The notes: generated by a model from the letters alone, not told the origin. A DNA stretch of 64,000 nt from Micromonospora rhizosphaerae (GCF_900091465.1 NZ_FMHV01000002.1:6510001-6574000), one strand, 5' to 3'. Shown: positions 33,675 to 44,076, counted from the stretch's first letter. Translations and numbers: made by a program.

Positions 33675-35284
33675 GCCGGTGCGCCTTCCATCAGGGACCC
33701 CGCCATGACGAGGTCGAGCACGGTGTTCTCGTCGAGTTCGTCGGCGGGAGCCGTGCGGACGACCCGCCCCTCCCGCATCACCAGCACCCGGTCGGCCAGG
33801 CCCAGCACCTCGGGCACCTCGCTGGAGACCAGCAGCACCCCGACGCCCTGCGCAGCCAATGACCGGATCACCTGGTAGAGCTCGGCCCGGGCGCCCACGT
33901 CCACGCCCCGGGTCGGCTCGTCGAGCAGCAGCAGCCGGGTGTCGCCGAGCAGCCAGCGCCCGACCACCACCTTCTGCTGGTTGCCGCCGGAGAGGGTGCG
34001 CACCGGTCGGCGTACGTCGCGGGGGCGCAGCTCCAGGGAGTCGGCGATCCGGTCCGCCTCGGCCCGCTCCCGCCCGGCGTCGGTGAAGCCCAGGCGGGCG
34101 TACCGGCCGAAGGTGGCCAGCGTGACGTTGCGGTAGATCGGCTCGCCGAGCAGCAGCGCCTGGCTCTTGCGCTCCTCCGGGGCCATCCCCATGCCCGCCT
34201 TCACCGCCGCGCCGACGCTGCCCGGCCGCAGCGCGCGGCCGCCCATCCGGACCGTGCCGGCGTCCGGGCGGCGGGCGCCGTAGATGGTCTCCAGCAGCTC
34301 CGACCGGCCCGAGCCGACCAGCCCGGCGATGCCGACGATCTCGCCGGCGCGCACGGTGAGCGAGACGTCGGCGAACTCGCCGGCCCGGGTCAGCCCGTCG
34401 ACCGTGAGCAGCTCGGTGCCGGCGGGGTCCTCTGCGGGGCGGTCCGGGAAGACGTACTCGATGGTCCGGCCGGTCATCCGGGAGACCAGATCGCGGGTCG
34501 GGGTGTCACGCGCCGGCAGGTTCGCCGCGGTGGTCCGGCCGTCCTTGAGTACGGTGACCCGGTCGCCGATCTCGCGGATCTCCTCCAAGCGGTGGGAGAT
34601 GTAGATGACCGCGATGCCCTGCGCGGTCAGTTCCCGGATGATCCGGAAGAGGTTGTCCACCTCGTCGTGGGCCAGCACGGCGCTCGGCTCGTCCATGATG
34701 ATCAGTCGGGCCTCGTGGGAGAGCGCCCGGGCCATGCTGACGACCTGCTTGCCGGCGGCGGGCAGCGCCCGCACCATCCGCCCCGGCGGGATCTCCGGGT
34801 GACCGAGCCGGCTCAGGATCTGCCGGGTCCGTCGGGCCATGTGACCGCGCCGGACGAAGCCGAACCGGCGCGGCTCGTGGCCGAGGAAGGCGTTCTCCGC
34901 GACCGAGAGATCCTCCACCAGGTCGAGCTCCTGGTAGATGGTGGCGATCCCGGCCCGCATGGCGGCCTGCGGGTTGGCGAAGGTGGCCGGCTCGCCGCGC
35001 CACTGCACCTCCCCCGAGTCCGGCCGGTGCACCCCGGAGAGCACCTTGATCAGGGTGGACTTGCCGGCTCCGTTCTGCCCGAGCAGGCAGTGCACCTCGC
35101 CTGCGCGCACCTCCAGCTGCACCCCGTCCAGCGCCCGTACCCCGGGGAAGGTCTTGACCACGTCGGTGAGGCGCAGGACGACCTCGCCCGCGACGGTGTC
35201 GGCCGGGGCCTCGACCAGCGGCGCCTTCGTCACGACGGCCTCCTCCGGGTCGCTCGTCGACACGTCGTCGTCGTGGGCGTTCAT
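33671..35284 (-). CDS. CUT2-type sugar ABC ATP-binding protein with two ATPase domains
   Basis: A 537-residue protein with two ABC domains, as is usual for ribose/inositol importers. The first has Walker A GQNGAGKSTLIKVLSG and Walker B LIIMDEPSAVL; its signature region reads LPAAGKQVVSMARAL, a change from the usual LSxG. The second lacks a normal Walker A (GLVGSGRSELLE) but keeps LSGGNQQKVVVGRWL and LLLLDEPTRGVDVGA. This asymmetry is common in CUT2 ATPases. The gene overlaps the ROK gene upstream and the permease gene downstream by four bases each. Confidence 0.93.
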   Translation of the reverse strand: MNAHDDDVSTSDPEEAVVTKAPLVEAPADTVAGEVVLRLTDVVKTFPGVRALDGVQLEVRAGEVHCLLGQNGAGKSTLIKVLSGVHRPDSGEVQWRGEPATFANPQAAMRAGIATIYQELDLVEDLSVAENAFLGHEPRRFGFVRRGHMARRTRQILSRLGHPEIPPGRMVRALPAAGKQVVSMARALSHEARLIIMDEPSAVLAHDEVDNLFRIIRELTAQGIAVIYISHRLEEIREIGDRVTVLKDGRTTAANLPARDTPTRDLVSRMTGRTIEYVFPDRPAEDPAGTELLTVDGLTRAGEFADVSLTVRAGEIVGIAGLVGSGRSELLETIYGARRPDAGTVRMGGRALRPGSVGAAVKAGMGMAPEERKSQALLLGEPIYRNVTLATFGRYARLGFTDAGRERAEADRIADSLELRPRDVRRPVRTLSGGNQQKVVVGRWLLGDTRLLLLDEPTRGVDVGARAELYQVIRSLAAQGVGVLLVSSEVPEVLGLADRVLVMREGRVVRTAPADELDENTVLDLVMAGSLMEGAPA

Positions 35285-36459
35285 GCCGCCTCCCCGAAGG
35301 CCAGGTCGCTGGCGAGCACGGCGGCCCCGGCGACCCCGGCCCGCGGGCCGAGCTCGGAGAGGACGACCGGCAGGTTGCCGGTGGCCAGCGGCAGCGACCG
35401 GCGGTAGACCACGCTGCGGATCTCGGCGAGCAGGATGTGCCCGAGCTGGGCGAGCCCGCCGCCGATCACGATCATCGACGGGTTGGTGAAGCTCACCAGC
35501 CCGGCCAGCACGCTGCCGACCCGCCGGCCGCCGTCGCGGATGAGCTGGATGCAGGTGACGTCCCCCTCGGCAGCCCCCTGCGCCACGTCCAGCGCGGTCA
35601 CCGCGCCCCGGGCGGCGAGCCGCTCGGCGAGGGCAGGAGAGGTTCCGGCGCGCGCCGCGGCGGTCGCGTCCTTGGCCAGCGCGGCCCCGCTGAACAGGGC
35701 CTCCAGGCAGCCGAGGTTGCCGCAGGAGCACATCGGACCGTTCGCGTCGACCTGGATGTGGCCGATGTCCCCGGCGCATCCGTCGGTGCCCCGGTAGACC
35801 TCGCCGCTGAGGTAGATCCCGCACCCGATGCCGGTGCCGATCTTGATGAAGAGGAAGTCGTCCACCGAGTGGGCGACCCCACCGTGCCGCTCGCCGATCG
35901 CCATGATGTTGACGTCGTTGTCGACCACCGCCGGGCAGCCGTGCTCGCGGGTGAGCAGCTCCCGCACCGGGAACCGGTCCCAGCCGGGCATGATCGGCGG
36001 TGACACCGGGACGCCGTCGCGGAAGCTCACCGGCCCCGGCACTCCGATGCCGATGGCGTCCAGGCGCTCATACGCGCCGTCCACCTTGGCCTTGTGCAGC
36101 AGTTCGCTGACCCGCTGGAGGGTCACCTTCGGGCCGGAGCGGATGTCCGCTGGCTCGGTGTAGGCGGCGACCGGTTCGAGCCGGCCGTTGACCACCTCGA
36201 CGTCGATCGAGCTGGCGCCCAGGTCGACCGCGGCGAAGCGCAGGCGCGGGCTCAGCTCGACCAACGTGGAGCGTCGCCCGCCCCGGGACGCGGCCAGTCC
36301 CGCCTCGGCGACGTAGCCGAGGCCGACCAGTCGTTCCAGCTCGGCGAGGAGGCGGGGGCGAGGCATCTCCAGCCGGTCACCGAGCTCGGCCCGGGAGACG
36401 GCCCCCTCGTCGCGGAGCAACCGCAACAGCCGTACGTGCAGGGGATCCACGGTCCGCAC
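35281..36459 (-). CDS. ROK-family transcriptional repressor (second copy), first gene of the sugar ABC operon
   Basis: A 392-residue repressor with an N-terminal winged helix (RLLRLLRDEGAVSRAELGDRL) and a ROK domain with the zinc motif CSCGNLGC and VVDNDVNIMA. It matches the first ROK protein (10461) along its whole length. I choose the GTG at 36459 because GGAGGTG lies nine bases upstream and because this start aligns with that of the paralogue; the ATG at 36477 would place this site inside the gene. It is co-transcribed with the importer it presumably represses, with the inverted-repeat operator at 36575-36597 about 115 bases upstream. Confidence 0.9.
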   Translation of the reverse strand: MRTVDPLHVRLLRLLRDEGAVSRAELGDRLEMPRPRLLAELERLVGLGYVAEAGLAASRGGRRSTLVELSPRLRFAAVDLGASSIDVEVVNGRLEPVAAYTEPADIRSGPKVTLQRVSELLHKAKVDGAYERLDAIGIGVPGPVSFRDGVPVSPPIMPGWDRFPVRELLTREHGCPAVVDNDVNIMAIGERHGGVAHSVDDFLFIKIGTGIGCGIYLSGEVYRGTDGCAGDIGHIQVDANGPMCSCGNLGCLEALFSGAALAKDATAAARAGTSPALAERLAARGAVTALDVAQGAAEGDVTCIQLIRDGGRRVGSVLAGLVSFTNPSMIVIGGGLAQLGHILLAEIRSVVYRRSLPLATGNLPVVLSELGPRAGVAGAAVLASDLAFGEAA

Positions 36460-36574
36460 CGGCACCCACCTCCGCATCGGAGTCGTTCACATCGACGCAA
36501 CGCCGATGTGTCGTGTCCGACACAGTAGGAGGCTTCCGGGTCACGTGTCCATAGCTTCGGCCGATCTGGCCCAA

Positions 36575-36597
36575 ACTTTTGTCCATCTGAGCAAAAG
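36575..36597. promoter_or_regulatory. Inverted-repeat operator of the sugar ABC operon, matching the one at 5656
   Basis: Read on the minus strand it is CTTTTGCTCAG, four bases, ACAAAAGT. The 11-base left part and 8-base right part are identical to those of the element at 5656-5680, which differs only in having a five-base spacer. It lies between the terminator of the YihY gene and the ROK start, where the operon promoter must be. The likely binder is the ROK protein encoded just downstream or its paralogue. Confidence 0.7.
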
Positions 36598-36610
36598 CAG
36601 CTAGTCGATC

Positions 36611-36651
36611 ATCAAAAACCGCCGGAGGCGCCGCCCCGGGATCGCCTCCGG
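36611..36651 (-). terminator. Intrinsic terminator with U-tract, downstream of the YihY gene
   Basis: On the minus strand CCGGAGGCG and CGCCTCCGG pair (36643-36651 with 36622-36630) and are followed by GGTTTTTGA. A hairpin followed by five Ts is rare in this DNA. It should stop transcripts from the YihY gene before they enter the sugar operon promoter. Confidence 0.85.
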
Positions 36652-36761
36652 ATGCGGCGTGCCGGGGTGTCTGGGCCGGCGGATACCGCACCATGCGGCA
36701 CATCGTGTGGACCTTGGCCGACCGGCGGGACACCCGGCCATCCCCGGGCGCCGCACGGCCC

Positions 36762-36788
36762 GCCCCGCCACGGGAGGCGCGGCGGGGC
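36762..36788 (-). terminator. First hairpin after the YihY gene
   Basis: GCCCCGCC and GGCGGGGC pair around an 11-base loop, 20 bases after the stop. It forms a tandem pair with the U-tract terminator further down. Confidence 0.55.
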
Positions 36789-36806
36789 TGGACGATGTCG
36801 CGCCGG

Positions 36807-37880
36807 TCAGCGACGCGTGCGGGAGTTGCGCTTCTTCCTGAGCTTCCGGTCGTCGCGCAGCTCGAGATACGGCTCCTCCTCGGCGGGGTGCCCGGCCTCG
36901 ATGGCCCGGCTGCGCTCCAACTCGGCGTCGAACTCCGCGCCGAGCAGGATGGCGACGTTGCTCAGCCAGAGCCAGACCAGGAAGATGATCACGCCGGCCA
37001 CCGCACCGTAGGTCTTGTTGTACGAGCCGAAGTTGCTGACGTAGAGGGCGAAGAGGCCGGAGACGATCAGCCAGATCACCACGGCGAGCACGCCGCCCGG
37101 GCTGACCCAGCGAAAGCCACCGTGGCGAGCATTTGGCGAGGCCCAGTAGAGGATCGCGAACATCAGGCTCACCAGGATCAGCAGCACCGGCCACTTGACG
37201 ATGTTCCACACCGTCACGGCCGTCGAGCCGAGCCCGATCGCGCTGCCGACCTCCGTGGCCAGCCGGCCGGTGAACACCACGATGACCGAGGAAGCCAGCA
37301 GCAGCACGCCGATCAGGGCGGTCACCCCGAGCCGGATCGGCAGGGTCTTCCAGATCGGCCGGCCCTCCGGCACGTCGTAGATGACGTTGGAGGCGCGCAT
37401 GAAGGCGGCGATGTAGCCGGAGGCCGACCAGAATGCGCCGAGCAAGCCGACGATCGCAGCGATGCTCGCCAGGCCGCCGGAGCTGCCCGCCTGCTTGATC
37501 GCGATGTTGATGATCTCGCGGATGTTCTCCTGCGGCGCCGCCTGGTTGAGGGTGTCCGTGACGCCCTTGGTGGCACCCTTGCCGAGCAGGCCGAGCACGG
37601 AGATGAGCAGCAGCATGCCCGGGAAGATCGAGAGCACCCCGTAGTAGGTGAGCGCGGCGGCCCAGTCGGTCAGGTTGTCCTCCTGGAACTCCTTGACCGT
37701 CCGCTTCAGCGCCGCCTTCCACCCGGCGCCCGGCAACTCCCTCGGGCTCTCCGGCCCGTCGTCCGGGCCGACCGGCCCGGAGCGGTCGGCGGGGGGGTCC
37801 ACGCCGCCTCGGGCCGCGGTCGCGCTGCCGGGATCGTCGCGATCGCGCCCGCTGCGGGCGGAAGACTCGTCGGAGGCCAT
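36807..37880 (-). CDS. YihY/BrkB-family inner membrane protein
   Basis: A 357-residue protein with six membrane helices, an acidic Ser/Gly/Pro-rich N-terminal tail (about 60 residues) and a basic C-terminal tail (RKLRKKRNSRTRR). Family landmarks are LTDWAAALTYYGVLSIFPGMLL, GAFWSASGYIAAFMRASN, RHGGFRWVSPGGVLAV and YGAVAGVIIFLVWLWLSN. The family was once called ribonuclease BN and is now regarded as membrane proteins of unknown function. The ATG follows GGGAGGGGCG. The gene appears to be transcribed alone. Confidence 0.92.
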   Translation of the reverse strand: MASDESSARSGRDRDDPGSATAARGGVDPPADRSGPVGPDDGPESPRELPGAGWKAALKRTVKEFQEDNLTDWAAALTYYGVLSIFPGMLLLISVLGLLGKGATKGVTDTLNQAAPQENIREIINIAIKQAGSSGGLASIAAIVGLLGAFWSASGYIAAFMRASNVIYDVPEGRPIWKTLPIRLGVTALIGVLLLASSVIVVFTGRLATEVGSAIGLGSTAVTVWNIVKWPVLLILVSLMFAILYWASPNARHGGFRWVSPGGVLAVVIWLIVSGLFALYVSNFGSYNKTYGAVAGVIIFLVWLWLSNVAILLGAEFDAELERSRAIEAGHPAEEEPYLELRDDRKLRKKRNSRTRR

Positions 37881-37945
37881 CGCCCCTCCCTCATCGTCGG
37901 CAATGTCCTCCCCGGCATGCCCCGCGGGAGCGGGCGGGTAACCAC

Positions 37946-38755
37946 CTACTTGTAGAGCAGCCGCCCCATCCGGCGGGACGCCACGAACAGCCCGACGGCG
38001 GTCAGCGCCAGCAGGTACGCCACGTCCAGCAGCCAGGACCAGCCGGACGCGCCGACCGAGATGCCCCGGATCAGGTGCACCGACCGGTACAGCGGGGTCA
38101 CCTCGACCACCCAGCGCAGCAGGGCCGGATAGGCCTGAGCCGGGACGAACGTGCCGGAGAAGAGGAAGAGGGTGAACTGGGCCGAGCCCATCAGGTCGAA
38201 GTCCTGCCAGCTGCGCATGCAGGTGGAGAGCGCCATGCCGAGCGCGCCGAAGGCGAAACCCACCAGCACCGCGGCCGGGAAAGCCGTGACCGCCCGGCCG
38301 ACGCTGGTCAGATCCATCGAGACCATGACCACGAGGAAGGCCGCCGAGTAGACGGTGCCCCGGATCATCGCCCAGCCCAGCTCGCCGAGGGCGATCTCGA
38401 ACGGCTGTACCGGGGTCGCGATGACCCCGTCGTACAGCTTCATGTACTTCATCTTCCCGAAGAAGTTGAAGGTGGTCTCCGCCAGCGCGCCGGTCATCGC
38501 CGACGAGGCCAGCATCGCCGGGGCGACGAACGCGGCGTACGAGACGACCTGGCCGCCCGGGAGGGTGAGGTCGCCGACCAGGGCGCCCACCCCGATGCCG
38601 ATCGAGAACAGGTAGAGCACCGGCTCCAGGAAGCCGGAGATGAGCACCAGCCAGTACGCGCTCTTCAGCGCCGCGAGGTTGCGCTCCGCGACCGAGGCGG
38701 ACCGGCGGGGCGCCCCCTCGAAGCTGACCAGCCGGGGCAGGACGAGACCGACCAC
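37946..38755 (-). CDS. ABC-2 type permease, second of a pair
   Basis: A 269-residue permease with six helices and the ABC-2 pattern (YAAFVAPAMLASSAMTGALAE, GTFVPAQAYPALLRWVVEVTPLYRSVHLIRG). I choose the GTG at 38755, with GGGGAGGATCTC before it, instead of an ATG 36 codons upstream that lies inside the preceding gene. It is the last gene of an ATPase-permease-permease operon of the drug or polysaccharide exporter type. Confidence 0.9.
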   Translation of the reverse strand: MVGLVLPRLVSFEGAPRRSASVAERNLAALKSAYWLVLISGFLEPVLYLFSIGIGVGALVGDLTLPGGQVVSYAAFVAPAMLASSAMTGALAETTFNFFGKMKYMKLYDGVIATPVQPFEIALGELGWAMIRGTVYSAAFLVVMVSMDLTSVGRAVTAFPAAVLVGFAFGALGMALSTCMRSWQDFDLMGSAQFTLFLFSGTFVPAQAYPALLRWVVEVTPLYRSVHLIRGISVGASGWSWLLDVAYLLALTAVGLFVASRRMGRLLYK

Positions 38756-38766
38756 GAGATCCTCCC

Positions 38767-39570
38767 CTAGATGACGAGCTTGCGACGGAACACGTGCCGG
38801 GCCAGCAGCCAGCCGGCGAGGGCCCAGGCGGCGAGGTAGAGCAGGTGGCCGGGGACCGACCACTGCGGAGCCACGTCGAGCGTGGCCGCCCGGCAGAGGT
38901 CCACCGCGTGCCAGAGTGGGGTCGCGTACGCCAGCCAGCGCAACCCCTCCGGCAACGACCCGACCGGGAAGAACACCCCGGCGAAGAGCGTCATCGGGAT
39001 CACCGCGAAGCGGAACAGCAGGGCGAGGTAGCTGTCGCTGGGCGCCCAGGCGCTGAACGCGAAGGTCGGCGCGGCCACCGCGAGGCAGAGCAGCAGGACC
39101 ACCGGCAGGGTGACCACCGCCCAGGGCGAACGCAGCGCGCCGAAGAGCCCCGTCACGATCAGGAACGCGGCGCTGCTGGAGAGCACCCGGAACAGCACGA
39201 ACGCGAGGTGACCGGCGAGGATGTCACCGACCCGCAGCGGCGCCGCGCTCTGCGCGAAGTAGGTCTTGATCCAGCGGAAGTTGCTCAGCACCGGCCAGGT
39301 CGACTCACCGATCGCCACCTGCATGGCGGTGGAGGCGATCAGGCCGGGCACGAGCCAGTCCAGGTAGCGCACGCCGCCCACGCCCTGATCGACGTACGCG
39401 CCGACGCCGACCCCGAAGCCGAGCACGGTGAGCACCGGCAGCAGGAACGACGAGAAGACGCCGGCCCGCCAGGTGCGCCGGTAGCCCACCAGGTAGTGCT
39501 CGAGCACCGCCAGCGCCGGCATCCGCGGCAACGCCGGCCGGGCCTGCTCCGCCACACTCACCTCGACCAC
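38767..39570 (-). CDS. ABC-2 type permease, first of a pair
   Basis: A 267-residue permease with six helices (LDWLVPGLIASTAMQVAIGES, IPMTLFAGVFFPVGSLPEGLRWLAYATPLWHAVDL). It is related to the other permease of the operon but clearly different, so a heterodimeric channel is expected. It lies 40 bases after the ATPase gene and 11 bases before the next permease start. Confidence 0.9.
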   Translation of the reverse strand: MVEVSVAEQARPALPRMPALAVLEHYLVGYRRTWRAGVFSSFLLPVLTVLGFGVGVGAYVDQGVGGVRYLDWLVPGLIASTAMQVAIGESTWPVLSNFRWIKTYFAQSAAPLRVGDILAGHLAFVLFRVLSSSAAFLIVTGLFGALRSPWAVVTLPVVLLLCLAVAAPTFAFSAWAPSDSYLALLFRFAVIPMTLFAGVFFPVGSLPEGLRWLAYATPLWHAVDLCRAATLDVAPQWSVPGHLLYLAAWALAGWLLARHVFRRKLVI

Positions 39571-39610
39571 CCGCCCTCTCCGTTCGTCACGGCCCTTCCC
39601 CTCATGGCGG

Positions 39611-40543
<933 letters not shown>

Positions 40544-40730
40544 CGGCCGACCCTAGCGGGCGGGTCCGACAGCATCGAGCGGATAAAACCACAGGCATTC
40601 ACGCGGAGCATTGTGGCCAGCCATCCGAAAGCCCCTGCGCCGAGTCACCGCCCCGCCAGTTCCGTCACTTGGCGCAATCATGATCGGCAATGTCCCCATG
40701 GCGTACGGGATTCGCGTATCGTGCCCCCTC

Positions 40731-42983
40731 GTGTCGCCCGTTCGCTCCTCCGACGGTTCTCCCCCGAAACCACGACCCGCCGCGTCGCCGGACCTGACTC
40801 CCGAGCGGGCCGCGGTGCCGCTCCCGCCCGACGAGGGGGCGGTCGGTGACCCGACGCGGGTCCACGACGGACCGACCTCCAACGACACCCGGGAGCTCGC
40901 CGCCCGGTTCGAGGACGAGAAACCGGGACGCGTCCTATCCGGACCGGTCGGTGCCGTGTTCACCGGGATCACGCTGGCGATCGCGCTGCTCGCGCTCTGG
41001 CAGGTCTTCTTCCCGCTTCCGCAGGGCAGCAAGTACTACCTGATCATCTTTCTGGCCGGCGTCCTGCCGATGGTCTTCCTGGCGTACCCGGCGGACCTGC
41101 GGCTGCCCAGGTGGCGCCGGCCCGGCACCGACCTGGCACCGGGGCCGGCGCCGGCCGACCCGGCGGAGACGCCCGACGCGGCCGAGCGGGCGGCGCAGGG
41201 GCCGACCCCGGCCGACTGGCTGCTGGCCGTCGCGGCTCTGCTGAGCTGCCTCTACCCGGTGCTGCCGGTGACCCTCGGCGCGGGCGGCGGCGGGTACGAC
41301 GCGTTCCTCGACCGGCAGGGGCTGCTCGTCCCGCTGGACGTCGCGATGGGCACCGTGCTGCTGCTCCTGCTGCTGGAGGCGTGCCGGCGCACCACCGGCT
41401 GGATCCTGCCCGCGGTGTGCCTGCTCTTCCTGGCCTACGGCTACTACGGCGGGCTGCTGCCGCAGTCCTGGCCGGTGGCCCACGCCGGGTTGGACTTCAG
41501 CCAGCTCGTGGACGCGTTCTACAACTCCGACAGCGGCTTCTACGGCACCCCGCTCGACGTCGCGGCCTCGTACATCGTGCTCTTCACCATCTACGGGGCG
41601 GTGCTGGACCTCTCCGGGGCCGGGCGGTTCTTCGTGGAGCTCTCCGCCGCCGCGTTCCGGCGCTCCCGCACGGCCGCCGGGCGTACCGCCGTCGCCTCCG
41701 GTTTCCTGCTGGGCACCGTCTCCGGATCCGGCGCGGCGACGACGGTGAGCATCGGCGCGGTCGCCTGGCCCATCCTGCGCCGGGCGGGCTACCCCGCCGA
41801 GCGCGCGGGCGGCATGCTCGCCGCCGCCGGCGTCGGGGCGATCCTCTCCCCGCCCACCCTCGGCGCGGCGGCCTTCATCATCGCCGAGTACCTGGGCGTG
41901 TCGTACCTCCAGGTGCTCGGCTGGGCGACCGTCCCGACGGTGCTCTACTACCTCGGCATCCTGCTCTCGGTGGAGATCGACGCCCGGCGCTCCGGTGTCC
42001 GCCCGGTGGTGCTAGAGACCGCCTCGGCCTGGCGGCTGCTGGCCCGCTTCGGCTACCACTTCCTCTCGCTGATCGTGATCATCGTCCTGCTGGCCCTCGG
42101 CCTGTCCGCGACGCGGGCCGTGGTGGCCGCCACCGTGCTCGCCGCCGCGCTGTCCTTCCTGGACCGGCGGCACCGGCTCACCCCCACCCGCCTGGTCGCC
42201 GCGCTCAGCGGCGGGGTGCGCGGCGTGCTCGCGGTGACCGCGGTCTGCGCCGCGGCGGGCATCATCACGGCGACCACCACGAAGACCGGCCTCGGCCCGC
42301 AGGCGGCCGCGCTGTTGGTCGGCGGGGCGCAGGCGGTCAGCTCGGACCCGGCGGTGGTGCTGGCGCTCACCGCGCTGCTCGCCGCGATCGCGCTCAGCCT
42401 GCTCGGCCTGGCCGTGCCGGTCACCGCCTCGTTCGTGATCGGCTGGGTGATCATCGGTCCGGCCCTGCTCAACCTGGGCGTCGCCGCGCCCGCCGCGGCG
42501 ATGTTCGTCTTCTACTTCGCGGTGCTCTCCGAGGCCTCCCCGCCGACCGCGCTCGCCGCGGTGGCCGCGTCCGCGGTGACCGGTGGCCGGCTGGTACCGA
42601 CCATGTGGCAGACCCTGCGGTACGCCCTGCCGGCCTACCTCATCCCGATCGCCTTCGTGATCACCCCGGCCGGCCTCGGGCTGCTCGGCATCGGCGGACC
42701 GGGGCGGATCGCCGTGGCCGGGGTGGTCGTTGCGCTCAGCGTCGCCGTGCTGGCCGTGGCGGCGGGCGGCTGGCTGCCCGGCGTCGGCCCGGCCGGCGCG
42801 CCGGAGCGGCTGCTCGGCGCGCTCGCCGGGCTGACGCTGCTCTGGCTCGAACCCGTACCCGTCACGGTCGGCGCCGTCCTGGCCGCCGCGATGGTGGCGG
42901 GTGTGCTCGTACGACGCGGCGTCGCCGGCCGGTCCGGCGCGTCGTCAACACCATCGGTGAACCAGGGGGAGGAAACACAGTGA
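40731..42983 (+). CDS. TRAP transporter fused permease (DctQM type)
   Basis: About 750 residues, 16 or more helices, with the small DctQ-like and large DctM-like parts fused as in TAXI-type TRAP systems. Landmarks are SGFLLGTVSGSGAATTVSIG, AGGMLAAAGVGAILSPPTLGAAAF and FVFYFAVLSEASPPTALAAVAAS. The N-terminal 60 residues are a charged cytoplasmic tail. I favour the GTG at 40731, because codons before it (AAT, ATT, GTA) are unlike those of the gene; the frame is open from 40611. The stop overlaps the binding protein start as GTGA. It takes up an organic acid or amino acid driven by an ion gradient. Confidence 0.88.
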   Translation: MSPVRSSDGSPPKPRPAASPDLTPERAAVPLPPDEGAVGDPTRVHDGPTSNDTRELAARFEDEKPGRVLSGPVGAVFTGITLAIALLALWQVFFPLPQGSKYYLIIFLAGVLPMVFLAYPADLRLPRWRRPGTDLAPGPAPADPAETPDAAERAAQGPTPADWLLAVAALLSCLYPVLPVTLGAGGGGYDAFLDRQGLLVPLDVAMGTVLLLLLLEACRRTTGWILPAVCLLFLAYGYYGGLLPQSWPVAHAGLDFSQLVDAFYNSDSGFYGTPLDVAASYIVLFTIYGAVLDLSGAGRFFVELSAAAFRRSRTAAGRTAVASGFLLGTVSGSGAATTVSIGAVAWPILRRAGYPAERAGGMLAAAGVGAILSPPTLGAAAFIIAEYLGVSYLQVLGWATVPTVLYYLGILLSVEIDARRSGVRPVVLETASAWRLLARFGYHFLSLIVIIVLLALGLSATRAVVAATVLAAALSFLDRRHRLTPTRLVAALSGGVRGVLAVTAVCAAAGIITATTTKTGLGPQAAALLVGGAQAVSSDPAVVLALTALLAAIALSLLGLAVPVTASFVIGWVIIGPALLNLGVAAPAAAMFVFYFAVLSEASPPTALAAVAASAVTGGRLVPTMWQTLRYALPAYLIPIAFVITPAGLGLLGIGGPGRIAVAGVVVALSVAVLAVAAGGWLPGVGPAGAPERLLGALAGLTLLWLEPVPVTVGAVLAAAMVAGVLVRRGVAGRSGASSTPSVNQGEETQ

Positions 42984-43999
42984 GACGGATCAACGTGCGG
43001 ATCGCCGCGGGGATGGGCGCGCTCACCCTCGTCGTGGCGGGTGCCGCCGGATGCGGGGGCCGTCAGGGCGGCGCGGCGAAGGACGACGCCTCCAGCGAGG
43101 TCACCTGCAAGGTCACCGAGAGCACCCGGGTCGGCATCGCCACCGGCAACTCCACCGGCGTCTACTATGTGGTCGGCAACGCGCTGGCCGGTCAGCTCTC
43201 CGCGGCGACCGGCGGCAAGCTGACCGGCACCGCCGCCGAGACCGGCGCCTCGGTGCAGAACATCGAGCAGCTCGTCGGCGGCCAGTACGACGTCGCCTTC
43301 TCGCTCTTCGACACCGCGGTGAACGCGGTGCAGGGCAAGGGCAGCTTCACCGCTCCCCAGCCGGTCGAGGCGCTCGCCCGGATCTACGACAACTACACCC
43401 AGGTCGTCGTCCGGGCCGATTCGGGCATCACCTCGGTCGCCGACATGAAGGGCAGGAAGATCTCCACCGGCTCCCCCAAGTCGGGCACGGAGGTCATCGC
43501 CAACCGGCTGCTGGAGGCCGCCGGGCTGGACCCGGCCAAGGACATCCAGGCGCAGCGGCTCGACCTGACCAAGACCGTCGAGGGGATGAAGGACGGCAGC
43601 ATCGACGGCTTCTTCTGGTCCGGCGGACTGCCCACCGGCGGGGTGACCGACCTGTTCACCACCTCCGGCGACAAGGTGAAGTTCATCGACATCAGCCCGT
43701 TGCTGCCGAAGATGACCGAGCTCAACCCGGCGTACCAGGCCGGGACGATCCCCGCGGACGTCTACCGGACCCCGGCGGACACCCCGACCATCGTGGTGCC
43801 GAACGTGCTGCTGGTCCGCAAGGACCTGGACGCCAACGTCGCCTGCGCGATCACGAAGACGGTCTTCGAGAAGAAGGACGCCCTGGCCCAGGCCAACCCG
43901 GCCGCCAAGGGCATCAGCCTGGAGAACGCCCGCAAGACCGACCCCGTGCCGCGGCACCGGGGCGCGGAGAAGGCGTTGCAGGAGCTCGGCGCGAAGTGA
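42980..43999 (+). CDS. TAXI-family TRAP solute-binding lipoprotein
   Basis: A 339-residue binding protein with a lipoprotein signal (VAGAAGC near residue 25). TAXI landmarks are RVGIATGNSTGVYYVVGNAL, TAAETGASVQNIEQLVGGQYDVAF, KGRKISTGSPKSGTEVIANRLL and DGFFWSGGLP. The GTG at 42980 overlaps the permease stop and is preceded by GGGGGAGGAAACACA. It provides the substrate for the fused TRAP permease. TAXI proteins mostly bind glutamate, ketoacids or dicarboxylates. Confidence 0.92.
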   Translation: MRRINVRIAAGMGALTLVVAGAAGCGGRQGGAAKDDASSEVTCKVTESTRVGIATGNSTGVYYVVGNALAGQLSAATGGKLTGTAAETGASVQNIEQLVGGQYDVAFSLFDTAVNAVQGKGSFTAPQPVEALARIYDNYTQVVVRADSGITSVADMKGRKISTGSPKSGTEVIANRLLEAAGLDPAKDIQAQRLDLTKTVEGMKDGSIDGFFWSGGLPTGGVTDLFTTSGDKVKFIDISPLLPKMTELNPAYQAGTIPADVYRTPADTPTIVVPNVLLVRKDLDANVACAITKTVFEKKDALAQANPAAKGISLENARKTDPVPRHRGAEKALQELGAK

Positions 44000-44005
44000 C
44001 CCACC

Positions 44006-44043
44006 GGTGCCGGGTCCGGCCGTCACGGTCCGGGCCCGGCACC
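44006..44043 (+). terminator. Hairpin terminator of the TRAP operon
   Basis: GGTGCCGGG and CCCGGCACC pair around a 20-base loop that can fold further, seven bases after the stop. Confidence 0.6.
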
Positions 44044-44076
44044 CGCGCGCGGCCTGGTAGCCGCGGCGGGTGAGCC

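Noticed and set aside
36377..36733. A 118-codon minus-strand frame across the sugar operon promoter
   Set aside because: It spans a U-tract terminator and the operator, has no ribosome binding site and no protein-like composition.
41111..43999. A 962-codon plus-strand frame across the TRAP genes
   Set aside because: Only its last 340 codons are a protein (the TAXI binding protein); the front part is the shifted frame of the TRAP permease, rich in Arg, Ala and Gly.
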